Positions 1-7,415 of a stretch of 64,000 bases of DNA are shown here, piece by piece. Below the pieces are notes generated by a model, which saw nothing but the letters and a program-made list of their open reading frames with translations, did no database searches and had not been told where the DNA came from. How positions within the stretch are numbered: position 1 is the stretch's first letter; each line of letters begins with the position of its first letter. This stretch comes from Verrucomicrobiota bacterium. Lineage in GTDB: Bacteria > Verrucomicrobiota > Verrucomicrobiia > Opitutales > UBA2995. The stretch covers positions 1-64,000 of the forward strand of contig JAQBYJ010000003.1 of NCBI GenBank assembly GCA_027622555.1, in the 5' to 3' direction. A program made the translations under genes and the position numbers.

Positions 1-33
1 CGGGATATTTTTAGGAAGCAGGTCGAAAAGTAA
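1..33 (+). pseudogene. 3' end of a truncated RAYT transposase fragment (copy 1)
   Basis: The window opens inside a reading frame that gives RDIFRKQVEK and then a TAA stop at 31-33. The same ending, RQDILRKPVEK-stop, closes the fragment at 973-1074, whose start is a recognisable REP-associated tyrosine transposase (Y1_Tnp/RAYT) N-terminus. In intact RAYTs the DIF motif is followed by about 150 further residues, so both copies are cut just after it. The upstream part of this copy lies outside the window. Confidence 0.6.
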
Positions 34-44
34 TTGTCGAGATC
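13..44 (+). repeat. 32-bp direct repeat at the RAYT breakpoint, copy 1
   Basis: Positions 13-44 and 1054-1085 match at 31 of 32 bases. The repeat contains the last RAYT codons, the TAA stop and the shared tail ttgtcgagatc. The sequences differ completely beyond the tail, so this marks a common junction that was copied or used twice. Confidence 0.85.
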
Positions 45-202
45 CAAGATATGACCCCATACTCCCTCTCCATACTCCCTCTATTTATTGCTCTTTTTCT
101 CTCAATTCAGCCCCTTAAGTTAGCGCCATTCTCCTATGACCCCATACTCCCTCCTCAAGATATGAGCCAATACTCCCCCATACTCCCTCCCATACTCCCC
201 CT
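45..202. repeat. Degenerate 'catactccctc' short-repeat tract
   Basis: This gene-free stretch carries at least six close copies of atactccc, several inside longer repeats of 'tatgaccccatactccctc' (near 51-68 and 136-153). A 16-bp segment at 43-58 (tccaagatatgacccc) is repeated in inverted orientation at 918-933, so an inverted repeat brackets the small gene between. Such tracts are common beside RAYT genes. The spacing is irregular, which excludes a CRISPR array. The rest of the interval to 436 shows only the 17-bp repeat listed separately and no coding signal. Confidence 0.6.
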
Positions 203-306
203 GTGTTTACTGCTTGCGGATTAAATGCCTGGGGGAACCGGCTAATCGAAACCGATTGAATTCTAGAAGGGAATGCAAGGTGCCTCTGTCAAGAGTCAAG
301 ACGTGG

Positions 307-342
307 CGTCGTTTTGTGCACCCGACGTCGTTTTGTGCACCC
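307..342. repeat. Two 17-bp direct repeats
   Basis: The 17-mer cgtcgttttgtgcaccc occurs at 307-323 and again at 326-342, separated by two bases. It lies about 95 bp upstream of the start codon at 437. The function is unknown; the repeat could be a leftover of the element that rearranged this region or a protein-binding site. Confidence 0.7.
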
Positions 343-436
343 CTCAGATACTATTGCACCCCCTTCATTGAAGCTTGAGTGAAAACAGAATATTCCTCCT
401 AATGAAATAGGCGACATCCACACTTCTCAGTACCCC

Positions 437-952
437 ATGGACAACGAATATCCAAAAAGTCCAGATAACCAGTCATCCTCCGATTCGTCTCAATCAGCAG
501 GATTTGCAAGATTTTGGGCCGAGCTGAAACGCCGCAAGGTCATGCGGGTGGCGATCACCTATGCGGTGGTAGCGTGGTTGATTATTCAAGTGGCCTCTAC
601 GACCTTTGGCAGCTTTGGCATTCCCGAGTGGGCGTTCCGGTTTGTGGTGATCATGCTCTGCATTTTCTTCCCGGTGGCCATTCTTTTGGCCTGGGCGTTC
701 GAGCTGACTCCCGATGGCATCAAGACAACCAAGCACGCCCGGGAAAAGCAGGGCGACTCGCCTGTATCCAAAAAACAGGAACGTAAGCGCAACTGGATGG
801 CCTTCGTCTTTGCGGCTGCCATTCCCACGCTCATCTTCGGCGCGTTGGCCGTCTATTTCTATGCCACTCGTGCGGATTCCTCAGGGAAAGGGAATAAGGG
901 GTCAGGAAAGGGAATAAGGGGTCATATCTTGGATATTGACAAGCAGCTTTGA
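437..952 (+). CDS. Truncated membrane N-terminus of a TolB/TPR (adenylate-cyclase-like) protein
   Basis: The 171-residue product carries the membrane module found at the N-terminus of large TolB- or TPR-domain proteins: an AELKRRKVMRVAITYAVVAW segment, a hydrophobic helix at about 39-60, a second at 67-90 ending in AWAFELTPDGI, and a third at about 119-142. Full-length relatives continue for several hundred residues into a periplasmic 'SIAVLPF' TolB-like region. Here the frame instead runs after residue 146 into a low-complexity tail (SGKGNKGSGKGIRG) encoded by a 20-bp tandem repeat, and it stops 20 bp before a RAYT fragment. It is therefore a gene cut in its linker by the rearrangement that brought in the RAYT sequence. 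Whether the stub is expressed is unknown. Confidence 0.6.
   Translation: MDNEYPKSPDNQSSSDSSQSAGFARFWAELKRRKVMRVAITYAVVAWLIIQVASTTFGSFGIPEWAFRFVVIMLCIFFPVAILLAWAFELTPDGIKTTKHAREKQGDSPVSKKQERKRNWMAFVFAAAIPTLIFGALAVYFYATRADSSGKGNKGSGKGIRGHILDIDKQL
885..924. repeat. Perfect 20-bp tandem duplication at the gene/RAYT junction
   Basis: The unit ggaaagggaataaggggtca occurs at 885-904 and immediately again at 905-924. It leads into ggggtcatatcttgga (918-933), the inverted copy of 43-58. The duplicated unit supplies the last residues of the truncated membrane protein. Motifs of the 'aataaggggtca' kind are frequent just upstream of RAYT genes, so the foreign DNA probably begins near 885. Confidence 0.8.
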
Positions 953-972
953 TTTGCTTTTCTTCTTCCTCC

Positions 973-1074
973 ATGGCGAGAAAAGCACAAGTGGAGCATG
1001 AGGAAGCCTGTTATCACGTAATCAGCCGCGGTAACTTCCGTCAGGACATTTTAAGGAAGCCGGTCGAAAAGTAA
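973..1074 (+). pseudogene. N-terminal fragment of a REP-associated tyrosine transposase (RAYT, copy 2)
   Basis: The frame starts with ATG at 973 and gives MARKAQVEHEEACYHVISRG followed by NFRQDILRKPVEK and a TAA stop (33 residues). The opening, with the YHVISRGN motif, is the hallmark N-terminus of RAYT/Y1_Tnp proteins, the HUH-type nucleases that mobilise REP palindromes. Intact proteins are usually about 150-250 residues long and carry a later HUH pair and a catalytic tyrosine, all absent here. The fragment ends at the same place as the one at 1-33. Confidence 0.75.
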
Positions 1075-1085
1075 TTGTCGAGATC
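1054..1085 (+). repeat. 32-bp direct repeat at the RAYT breakpoint, copy 2
   Basis: This is the partner of 13-44, with a single difference (c for a in the RKP/RKQ codon). It ends exactly where the 5' remnant of a toxin gene begins on the minus strand (1096-1086), so it defines the insertion or recombination junction to within a base or two. Confidence 0.85.
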
Positions 1086-1096
1086 TAGTCAGCCAT
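1085..1096 (-). pseudogene. 5' stub of a ParE-like toxin gene
   Basis: On the minus strand an ATG (1096-1094) lies inside the end of the antitoxin gene, overlapping its TGA. This is the usual arrangement of ParD/ParE-type pairs. It reads M-A-D and then meets TAG where the 32-bp RAYT junction repeat begins. ParE-family toxins often start MADY, and the interrupted codon (TA-) is consistent with that. The toxin body is missing from the window. The identification rests on the gene arrangement, not on domain evidence. Confidence 0.45.
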
Positions 1097-1361
1097 TGTT
1101 CCTGGGAGGAATGCCTTTTTCTTCGCAAACTCTGTCAAAGATCTCGCCAACGGTCTGTGTGCTCACTCCTGTATTTTCTGCCCTGCGGATGCGGTCTCTA
1201 AAACACCTTTCCAGTTCTGCAACGGCCTTTTCTTCCTCTTCGTCTTGTGCAATAAGAGCGCTTTTCAGCAAGTATTCCTCAAGGCTTATTCCTCTCAGAG
1301 CCGCAAATGCCTTTATGCGGGTTAGTTCTTCCTCTGTAACATCAATTGATATTCGGCTCAT
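1089..1361 (-). CDS. Ribbon-helix-helix antitoxin (ParD-like), orphaned
   Basis: The product is about 90 residues long and opens MSRISIDVTEEELTRIKAFA, followed by LRGISLEEYLLKSAL. This is the beta-strand plus two-helix pattern of ribbon-helix-helix DNA-binding antitoxins, which autorepress their operon and bind the toxin through an acidic C-terminal half (here EEEEKAVAELERCF and onward). An upstream in-frame ATG at 1415 would add 18 residues. The start at 1361 is preferred because the fold begins there and AAAGAAG lies just upstream. The cognate toxin gene, which should follow and overlap the stop, is cut off after three codons, so the antitoxin appears to be an orphan. Confidence 0.65.
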   Translation of the reverse strand: MSRISIDVTEEELTRIKAFAALRGISLEEYLLKSALIAQDEEEEKAVAELERCFRDRIRRAENTGVSTQTVGEIFDRVCEEKGIPPRNNG

Positions 1362-1458
1362 GGCTTCTTTAAGAAATGAAAGTCCATTTCTACGAAGCTT
1401 CGAGTTTAAAAGCAACTCTGCGGATCAGACGGATTTTTAAACCGAATGGATACCGCTA

Positions 1459-3027
1459 CTAGTTTTCCTTCGGAGTCTTTACCTCAATCACATCGTGAGT
1501 CATGGACTCGCGTTGACCGGCGTGAGACACACGGATGTAGCGGGCGCGTTGTTTTAAATCGGCCAGGGTGGGTGCGCCGAGGTAGCCCATACCGGACTGA
1601 ATTCCGCCAATGTATTCTGATAAAATTTTGTCGAGAGGACCTGATAATTCCTTGAGCGCTTCGATTCCTTCGGCGGCCACTTTGCGTCCGACTTGCGCTT
1701 TCTCATGCCCGTAACGGGCAGCGGATCCGGCCTTCATCGCTGCATGACTTCCCATGCCGCGGTATTGTTTGAAAAGTTGGCCGTTGATTTCAATAACCTC
1801 GCCCGGGCTTTCACGACAACCGGCTAATAAACTGCCCAGCATAACGGCATCGGCCATCGTGAGTGCTTTTACCATATCTCCCGACTTTGTAATACCGCCA
1901 TCGGCAATAATACTCACTCCCAGTTTTGCCGCTTCGCGGGTGGCAACGTGGATGGCGGTTAATTGAGGAATTCCAACCCCGGCAACTATCCGGGTGGTGC
2001 AAATAGATCCTGGACCTTGCCCGACCTTGATGGCGTTAGCGCCGCAGCCGGCCAGGAATTCAACTCCGGCAGCACTGGTGACGTTACCTGCAATAATGGT
2101 GAGATCAGGGAACGAGCCTCTGAGTAGTTTCACGACTTGGCCCATGCTCAGGGTGTGAGCATGCGCGGATGAAACGGCGATCGCATCCACATTTTCGTCC
2201 ACCAGGTTTTGAATATGTTGAAGAGTAGCATCCCGGTCGATGGATCCCTCAGCATCCCGAATGGCGGATACCGCGGCCCCGACTCTTAAACGAAAATTGG
2301 AATCGCGGCTTGGTTTAAGCAGGGAGTTTTTTTCAGCCGTAATTTGCTCAACATCACTCAATGTAAACAAGCCCTTAAGGCGGTCGCCGTCATCGATTAC
2401 CAGAATCTTATGAATCCCGATGTTGTCGTTAAAGAATTTGTCTGCCGCCGAAATAGGATCTCCCTGGAGGTTTTTTTCATTGAGGGTAATTAACCGTTCC
2501 CGGGGAGTCATTGCCTTGATTACTGGCGTGTCTCGGTAGCGTTCACGAACAACCGAACCAGAGAGCAGCCCAATCAATTTATCCTGTTCGTCAACCACAG
2601 GGAATGTACGGAAATTGAAGCCCTTGCGCTCGATCAGATTTATTACGTCACCAATCTTTATATCAGCTTTTATGGTTACAGGTTCCTGGATGAGGCCGTG
2701 GATATGGTGTTTAACCCGGGCGACTTCCTTCACCTGGTTTTTGTTCTCCATATTGTAATGGATGATACCCATGCCGCCGTTAAGAGACATCGCCACCGCC
2801 ATATCTGATTCGGTAACGGTATCCATATCTGCCGAAAGGATAGGGATCTGAAGCGTCAGTGCTTCGGAGAGTTTGGTTTCCAGGTTGGCCTCCCGTGGAA
2901 GGATTTCCGAGTAACGGGTGGCCAATGAAATATCATCATAGGTCAGCCCTGTAGGAGCGTTTTGTTGGAAAAATCGATCGGCCGGAAGGTAATATTCCGA
3001 GTCCAGGGGGTGTTTCATATTTTCCAT
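1459..3027 (-). CDS. guaB: Inosine-5'-monophosphate dehydrogenase
   Basis: This enzyme oxidises IMP to XMP with NAD+, the rate-limiting step of guanine nucleotide synthesis in the cytoplasm. The 522-residue protein has the IMPDH barrel split by a CBS pair (about residues 110-235, with [19 protein letters not shown] and [15 protein letters not shown]). The active-site loop GPGSICTTR places the catalytic cysteine near residue 343. IIADGGI and the GMGS flap region follow. It is somewhat longer than the usual 485-500 residues because of a longer N-terminus and a short C-terminal tail. It is divergent from menC across 73 bp. Confidence 0.95.
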   Translation of the reverse strand: MENMKHPLDSEYYLPADRFFQQNAPTGLTYDDISLATRYSEILPREANLETKLSEALTLQIPILSADMDTVTESDMAVAMSLNGGMGIIHYNMENKNQVKEVARVKHHIHGLIQEPVTIKADIKIGDVINLIERKGFNFRTFPVVDEQDKLIGLLSGSVVRERYRDTPVIKAMTPRERLITLNEKNLQGDPISAADKFFNDNIGIHKILVIDDGDRLKGLFTLSDVEQITAEKNSLLKPSRDSNFRLRVGAAVSAIRDAEGSIDRDATLQHIQNLVDENVDAIAVSSAHAHTLSMGQVVKLLRGSFPDLTIIAGNVTSAAGVEFLAGCGANAIKVGQGPGSICTTRIVAGVGIPQLTAIHVATREAAKLGVSIIADGGITKSGDMVKALTMADAVMLGSLLAGCRESPGEVIEINGQLFKQYRGMGSHAAMKAGSAARYGHEKAQVGRKVAAEGIEALKELSGPLDKILSEYIGGIQSGMGYLGAPTLADLKQRARYIRVSHAGQRESMTHDVIEVKTPKEN

Positions 3028-3100
3028 GGTCGTTTTTCGTAGGTAAAATTCCTGGTGTCAAATTTTTCTTTTTTCTGTACCTTCTGAGCCAAAATCCTGG

Positions 3101-4054
3101 ATGAACCTACGTTTCGAATACCTGCCTTATAAGCGAAAATTCCTGAGACCCCTTGCTACCTCTCATGGCGACTGGCGGGTACGTAAGGGAATTATCATTC
3201 GTTTGGAAGACGCAGACGGGCGTCTGGGATTTGGTGAAATCGCCCCAGTGCCATGGTTTGGCACGGAGACTCAGGAAGATGCGCTTGCCTGGTGCAGAGA
3301 ACAACCTACGGAATTTCAGCTATTGAAAACACCCGTTTCCGCTCTTCCCTGTTGTGGGTTCGCCGTTGCCAGCGCCTTAACCCAACTGGGAGCGAACCCT
3401 GTCCAACGGAATTTTCCAGTAGCGGCATTACTGTCACCAAATGAGTCCATCGAGAATAAGCTGGAAGAAGGCTACACAACCTTTAAAGCTAAAATCGGCG
3501 TTCGTACCTTTGCTGAAGAAATGGCCCAGGTTGAAATTTGGAGTTCAACACTTCTTCCTCATCAGTTTCTCCGGCTTGATGCCAACGGAGGCTTATCCGA
3601 AACAGATTTTTCAGGATGGCTGGAGTTCCTGGAGGGCAAGCCCGTCGAATTCCTGGAGCAGCCGCTCGCCGTGGGGCTTGAGAATCGGATGCTCGAAATG
3701 GCCGAGCTTTTTTCGACTCCAATCGCACTCGATGAATCGGTATCAAACGCCAATTCCTTGGCTGGCTGGTCCACATGGCCGGGCCCTTTGGTTGTTAAAC
3801 CTTCTTTGCTCGGGACTCCGCCCGATTCTTTGCCCAATTTAGTCGTGGGCTCCTCTGTTTTCGAAACGGCCTTTGGATATGAAGCAGCCCTTCAATTTCT
3901 GGGGCGCCATCAAAGCGCGGATACTGCCCTCGGATTTGGAACACCCGGATTTCTTGAATCTGATGGGTGGTCTCTTCATCCAGTTGGTTCGGAAGTTCAA
4001 GCAGGGCTTGTTTCGCTTAGTCATCTGCAAGCACTCTGGGAAGAAAAAGTATGA
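3101..4054 (+). CDS. menC: o-Succinylbenzoate synthase (enolase superfamily)
   Basis: MenC dehydrates SHCHC to o-succinylbenzoate in menaquinone biosynthesis. The 317-residue protein has an N-terminal capping domain (RKGIIIRLEDADGRLGFGEI) and a barrel with the superfamily catalytic set: the KxK motif in TFKAKIG, metal ligands in RLDANGG, EFLEQPL and ALDES, and the second catalytic lysine in VVKPSLLG. Its stop overlaps the next gene's start (ATGA at 4051-4054), so translation is coupled to menE. That pairing supports MenC over other members of the superfamily. Confidence 0.88.
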   Translation: MNLRFEYLPYKRKFLRPLATSHGDWRVRKGIIIRLEDADGRLGFGEIAPVPWFGTETQEDALAWCREQPTEFQLLKTPVSALPCCGFAVASALTQLGANPVQRNFPVAALLSPNESIENKLEEGYTTFKAKIGVRTFAEEMAQVEIWSSTLLPHQFLRLDANGGLSETDFSGWLEFLEGKPVEFLEQPLAVGLENRMLEMAELFSTPIALDESVSNANSLAGWSTWPGPLVVKPSLLGTPPDSLPNLVVGSSVFETAFGYEAALQFLGRHQSADTALGFGTPGFLESDGWSLHPVGSEVQAGLVSLSHLQALWEEKV

Positions 4055-5352
4055 GAAACTTTCCGAAGACCCTGGATGCGCTCCTGGCGGTACCGTTCCT
4101 GACACAACCGGATTGGGCTCATTTCTCTAAACTTGTGAATGACCTGGCACCTTCTATCAATCCCGGCGATCAGGTCCTGGTTGCTCAAGAAGATCGGCTG
4201 TCTGCCCTTGCCGCTTTTTTTACGACCGTGATAGGTGGTGGCAGCCTCTTCATGGCAAATCCGCATTGGGGTACGAATGAATGGAAGCTCGTTGGCGAAC
4301 AGACTTCTTTTAATAAAATCTTTGGAAATGCTCCCGGAGTAAACATTGATTCTCAAGCAACTCATTCTGGAGAAACGCGGATTATGATTCCGTCCGGTGG
4401 AACTTCCGGTGGAGTTCGATTCTGTGTCCATAGCCTGGAGACATTGACTGCGGCCGTGCAAAGTCTCTTCGAGTTTCACGGTGAAAAGCCTCTTAATAGT
4501 ATCAACACGCTGGGTGTCTTTCACGTGAGTGGACTTATGCCAGTGGTTCGTGCCTGTCTATCGGGTGGTCTGGTTCAACTTACGGAATGGAAAACGCTGG
4601 TATCGGGTGATTTCCCGCTGAGACCAGGTGACGAGACCTCCATCTCTCTGGTTCCTACGCAACTGGTTCGGCTCATTCAAGCGGATGCTGGGCTCAACTT
4701 TCTTCATGGTCTGGATGCCATCTATCTCGGCGGGGCCTCAGCGACACCCAATCTGGTAAACTTCATTCGAACGGAGAAGCTTCCGGTATTGTTTGTCTAC
4801 GGAATGACAGAAACGGCAGCTATGGTGGTAATTGGTTCCAGAGCCGATACGGATGCATCGGGAAATATCTGGGGTCGGCCTTTACCGGGAGTGTCGATTT
4901 CACTATCGGAGGACCTGGAAATATCTGTGAAAACAAAAGCGTTGTTTCACGGTTATTTTCCTGTCGATTCGCTAATCGAGGAGCACGCAACTGGCGATAC
5001 AGGCCGGTGGACAGTCGACAAGCAGCTTCAGGTTACCGGGCGCAAAGATTACCTTATCAACACCGGAGGAGAAAAAGTGAATCCTCTCGAAGTGGAAGCG
5101 CTCATTTCTGAAAAGTTTCCCGACCTGGTAGCAGCAGTCAGTTCGAGGCCAAGTGAACAGTGGGGTGAAGAAGTGGTGGCGGTCTTTGAGGAGGAGCTGA
5201 CGGCGGAAAAGGTAACGGCGCTTCAGTCATTCCTGGCAAATTGGCTTTCCCCTTACAAAATCCCTAAAACGGTTATAAGCGGTAAAGCCATTCCCCGATC
5301 CCTCTTGGGTAAGATAAATCGTGCCGCACTTAAGACGCTGCTGCATGATTAA
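4051..5352 (+). CDS. menE: o-Succinylbenzoate-CoA ligase (AMP-forming)
   Basis: MenE activates o-succinylbenzoate with ATP and CoA for ring closure by MenB. The 433-residue protein is an ANL-superfamily adenylating enzyme: P-loop PSGGTSGG near residue 113, YGMTETA, the hinge region TGDTGRW...TGRKDYLINTGGEKVNP, and the C-terminal catalytic lysine in SLLGKINRAAL. It is shorter than typical acyl-CoA ligases, as MenE proteins are. It overlaps menC by 4 bp. menD, menB and menF are not in this window. Confidence 0.88.
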   Translation: MRNFPKTLDALLAVPFLTQPDWAHFSKLVNDLAPSINPGDQVLVAQEDRLSALAAFFTTVIGGGSLFMANPHWGTNEWKLVGEQTSFNKIFGNAPGVNIDSQATHSGETRIMIPSGGTSGGVRFCVHSLETLTAAVQSLFEFHGEKPLNSINTLGVFHVSGLMPVVRACLSGGLVQLTEWKTLVSGDFPLRPGDETSISLVPTQLVRLIQADAGLNFLHGLDAIYLGGASATPNLVNFIRTEKLPVLFVYGMTETAAMVVIGSRADTDASGNIWGRPLPGVSISLSEDLEISVKTKALFHGYFPVDSLIEEHATGDTGRWTVDKQLQVTGRKDYLINTGGEKVNPLEVEALISEKFPDLVAAVSSRPSEQWGEEVVAVFEEELTAEKVTALQSFLANWLSPYKIPKTVISGKAIPRSLLGKINRAALKTLLHD

Positions 5353-5687
5353 CTTGTAATTCCCCATGGTCTCTTCCGCGGGGTCGGTGACTGATAGGAA
5401 GTTTGAGCATTCGAAATCGGCAGCGAGCTACCTCCTACAGTTGAATTTGTGATACGAAATGTAGGAGGTAGCTTGCTGCCGAGTATACCATCAACGATGT
5501 CCGCTCAGTCTTTTGGAGAAAGTGAAAATGATAAGTAGAAAGCGAACATCTGGTGGGATGTTTTAAGCCTTTCATACCCTGTTGTTGTTCGCTTCGCTGT
5601 CGGCCAAGTCCTCGGTACTGCCACAGGGTTTTGATTTTCATTAAAATTTCCGTGCGTTATTTGTGATGCGCGTGACATAGTTGGCTC
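5353..5687. other. 335-bp intergenic region without a gene
   Basis: This interval separates menE from polX. Its main content is the 64-bp inverted repeat at 5418-5481. A 68-codon minus-strand open frame across it looks non-coding and includes the palindrome. The last ~40 bp before 5688 presumably hold the polX start signals, but no clear promoter could be picked out. Confidence 0.6.
5418..5481. repeat. REP-like palindrome (22-bp arms)
   Basis: The arm cggcagcgagctacctccta plus two bases (5418-5439) pairs with 5460-5481 with one G-T wobble, around a 20-base loop. 'tgtaggaggtagct' is the kind of sequence found in REP palindromes that RAYTs mobilise, and RAYT remnants occur 4.3 kb upstream. In an RNA it would form a strong hairpin and could also end transcription from menE, although no T-run follows. 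Confidence 0.75.
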
Positions 5688-7415
5688 ATGGATAAGGGTG
5701 AAATTTCTGATGTGTTGGGCGAGATCGCCACACTACTTGAGTTGAAAGGGGAAAACCCTTTTAAAATACGGGCTTACCAATCGGGACAACGGGCACTCGA
5801 CACACTTGAGGAAGATCTGGGCACTTTGATTAAAGAAAGCCGCCTGGGAGATGTGAAGGGAATCGGGAAAGCTCTGACCGATAAGATCGTCACCTTGTTC
5901 TCGGATGAACCCTTGCCGTTTTATGACGATTTAAAAGCGTCCATAGAACCTGGACTTATCGAGATGTTGGATATTCCCGGGATGGGTGCCAAAAAGATCA
6001 AAAAACTTCACGATGAGTTAGGAGTTACTACCATTGCCGGGTTAACCGAAGCATGTGAATCCGGCGAAGTAGCCAAGCTTGCTGGTTTTGGAGACAAGTC
6101 CGTTGAAAAAATTCTATCTGGAATCAAGAATCGGGAAGCTTACTCAAAGCGGCACTTATGGTGGGCTGCCAACGAAACGGCACAACCCATCCTTGAAGGC
6201 CTCCGTGGTTTGACCGGAGTTGAACGGGCTGAGGCTGCCGGCAGTCTTCGCCGTAAAATGGAAACAGTCGGTGATCTCGATTTTATCGCCGCCTCCAATG
6301 ACCCCGGTCCGATTATGGACTGGTTTGTGGCTTTACCGGATGTGCAGGAGGTCACCGGACATGGACAAACCAAATCCAGCGTCCGATTTGCCAGCGGCAT
6401 GCAGGCCGATTTGCGCGTAGTGCCACCGGAGCAATTCGTGTTTGCCCTTCATCATTTTACAGGATCGAAGGATCACAATGTGGCGATGCGTGGACGGGCG
6501 CTAACACTCGGTTATAGTTTGAGCGAGTGGGGTTTGCGAACGGAGGACAAAGAGGAAATGGCTGTTGATACGATCGCCAATGAGGAACAACTCTTCCAAT
6601 TGTTGAACTTGAATTTCATAACCCCTGAGCTCCGGGAGGACTTGGGCGAAATCCAGGCTGCTGAAGCTGGAAAACTTCCGAAACTTGTGGAAGTCGGGGA
6701 TTTGAAAGGGGTGTTTCACAATCACACTCACGCGTCAGATGGTGAAAACTCCATCGAAGAAATGACTCAAGCCGCCCAGGATCTTGGCTGGGATTACCTG
6801 GGTCTGGCGGATCATTCCAAAGCCAGCTTTCAAGCAAACGGCCTGGACGAAGCACGGGTTGAGGCCCAGATCGAAGCGATCAAGGCGGTCAACGCATCTG
6901 GCAAATTTAGCTGCTTCGTCTTTAGTGGCATCGAGTGCGATATTTTAAAAGATGGGTCGCTTGATTTAAATGACTCCACTTTGGAGAAGCTCGATTACGT
7001 CGTCGTTTCGGTGCACTCGAGTTTTACCTTAAGCGAGGAAGAAATGACGGCTCGAATCATCCGGGCGATTGAGCACCCTTGCACCACCATGTTAGGCCAC
7101 CTGACAGGGCGCTTACTTTTGAAACGCGAACCCTACAAAGTGAATTTTGAAAAAGTGATCGATGCCGCCATTGCGAACAATGTCATCATTGAAATGAATG
7201 CGCATCCCTGGCGTTTGGATATGGACTGGCGTCACTGGAAGAAAGCTGCAGCAAAAGGTTTATTGACCAGCGTGAACCCGGATGCACATAGCGTATCCGG
7301 ATTTCGGTATGTTTCGGCTGGGATCAACTCATGCCGCAAAGGTTGGCTTACCGCCGAATCCGTTTTCAATACCTGGTCCATCGACAAGGTGAAGGGTTAT
7401 TTAAAGAACCAATAA
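5688..7415 (+). CDS. polX: DNA polymerase/3'-5' exonuclease PolX
   Basis: Bacterial PolX fills short gaps and trims 3' ends in base excision repair. The 575-residue protein starts with the helix-hairpin-helix 8-kDa-like region ([15 protein letters not shown], then HhH motifs GIGKAL and [12 protein letters not shown]). The nucleotidyltransferase domain follows with the metal-binding GDLDFI motif near residue 202. The C-terminal PHP domain (from about residue 340) shows [19 protein letters not shown] and the final NPDAHS metal ligands. Length and order match the family. The gene is monocistronic and converges on the gene at 7416 with no spacer. Confidence 0.93.
   Translation: MDKGEISDVLGEIATLLELKGENPFKIRAYQSGQRALDTLEEDLGTLIKESRLGDVKGIGKALTDKIVTLFSDEPLPFYDDLKASIEPGLIEMLDIPGMGAKKIKKLHDELGVTTIAGLTEACESGEVAKLAGFGDKSVEKILSGIKNREAYSKRHLWWAANETAQPILEGLRGLTGVERAEAAGSLRRKMETVGDLDFIAASNDPGPIMDWFVALPDVQEVTGHGQTKSSVRFASGMQADLRVVPPEQFVFALHHFTGSKDHNVAMRGRALTLGYSLSEWGLRTEDKEEMAVDTIANEEQLFQLLNLNFITPELREDLGEIQAAEAGKLPKLVEVGDLKGVFHNHTHASDGENSIEEMTQAAQDLGWDYLGLADHSKASFQANGLDEARVEAQIEAIKAVNASGKFSCFVFSGIECDILKDGSLDLNDSTLEKLDYVVVSVHSSFTLSEEEMTARIIRAIEHPCTTMLGHLTGRLLLKREPYKVNFEKVIDAAIANNVIIEMNAHPWRLDMDWRHWKKAAAKGLLTSVNPDAHSVSGFRYVSAGINSCRKGWLTAESVFNTWSIDKVKGYLKNQ

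Noticed and set aside
45-202. C/T-rich short repeats as a possible CRISPR array
   Set aside because: The units are short (about 10-20 bp), unevenly spaced and partly overlapping, with no spacer-like unique segments and no cas genes.
4021-4524. 167-codon minus-strand open frame over the menC/menE junction
   Set aside because: It is antisense to the conserved MenE P-loop and has no domain or start signal.
5435-5641. 68-codon minus-strand open frame between menE and polX
   Set aside because: The frame includes one arm of the REP-like palindrome and has no protein-like features.
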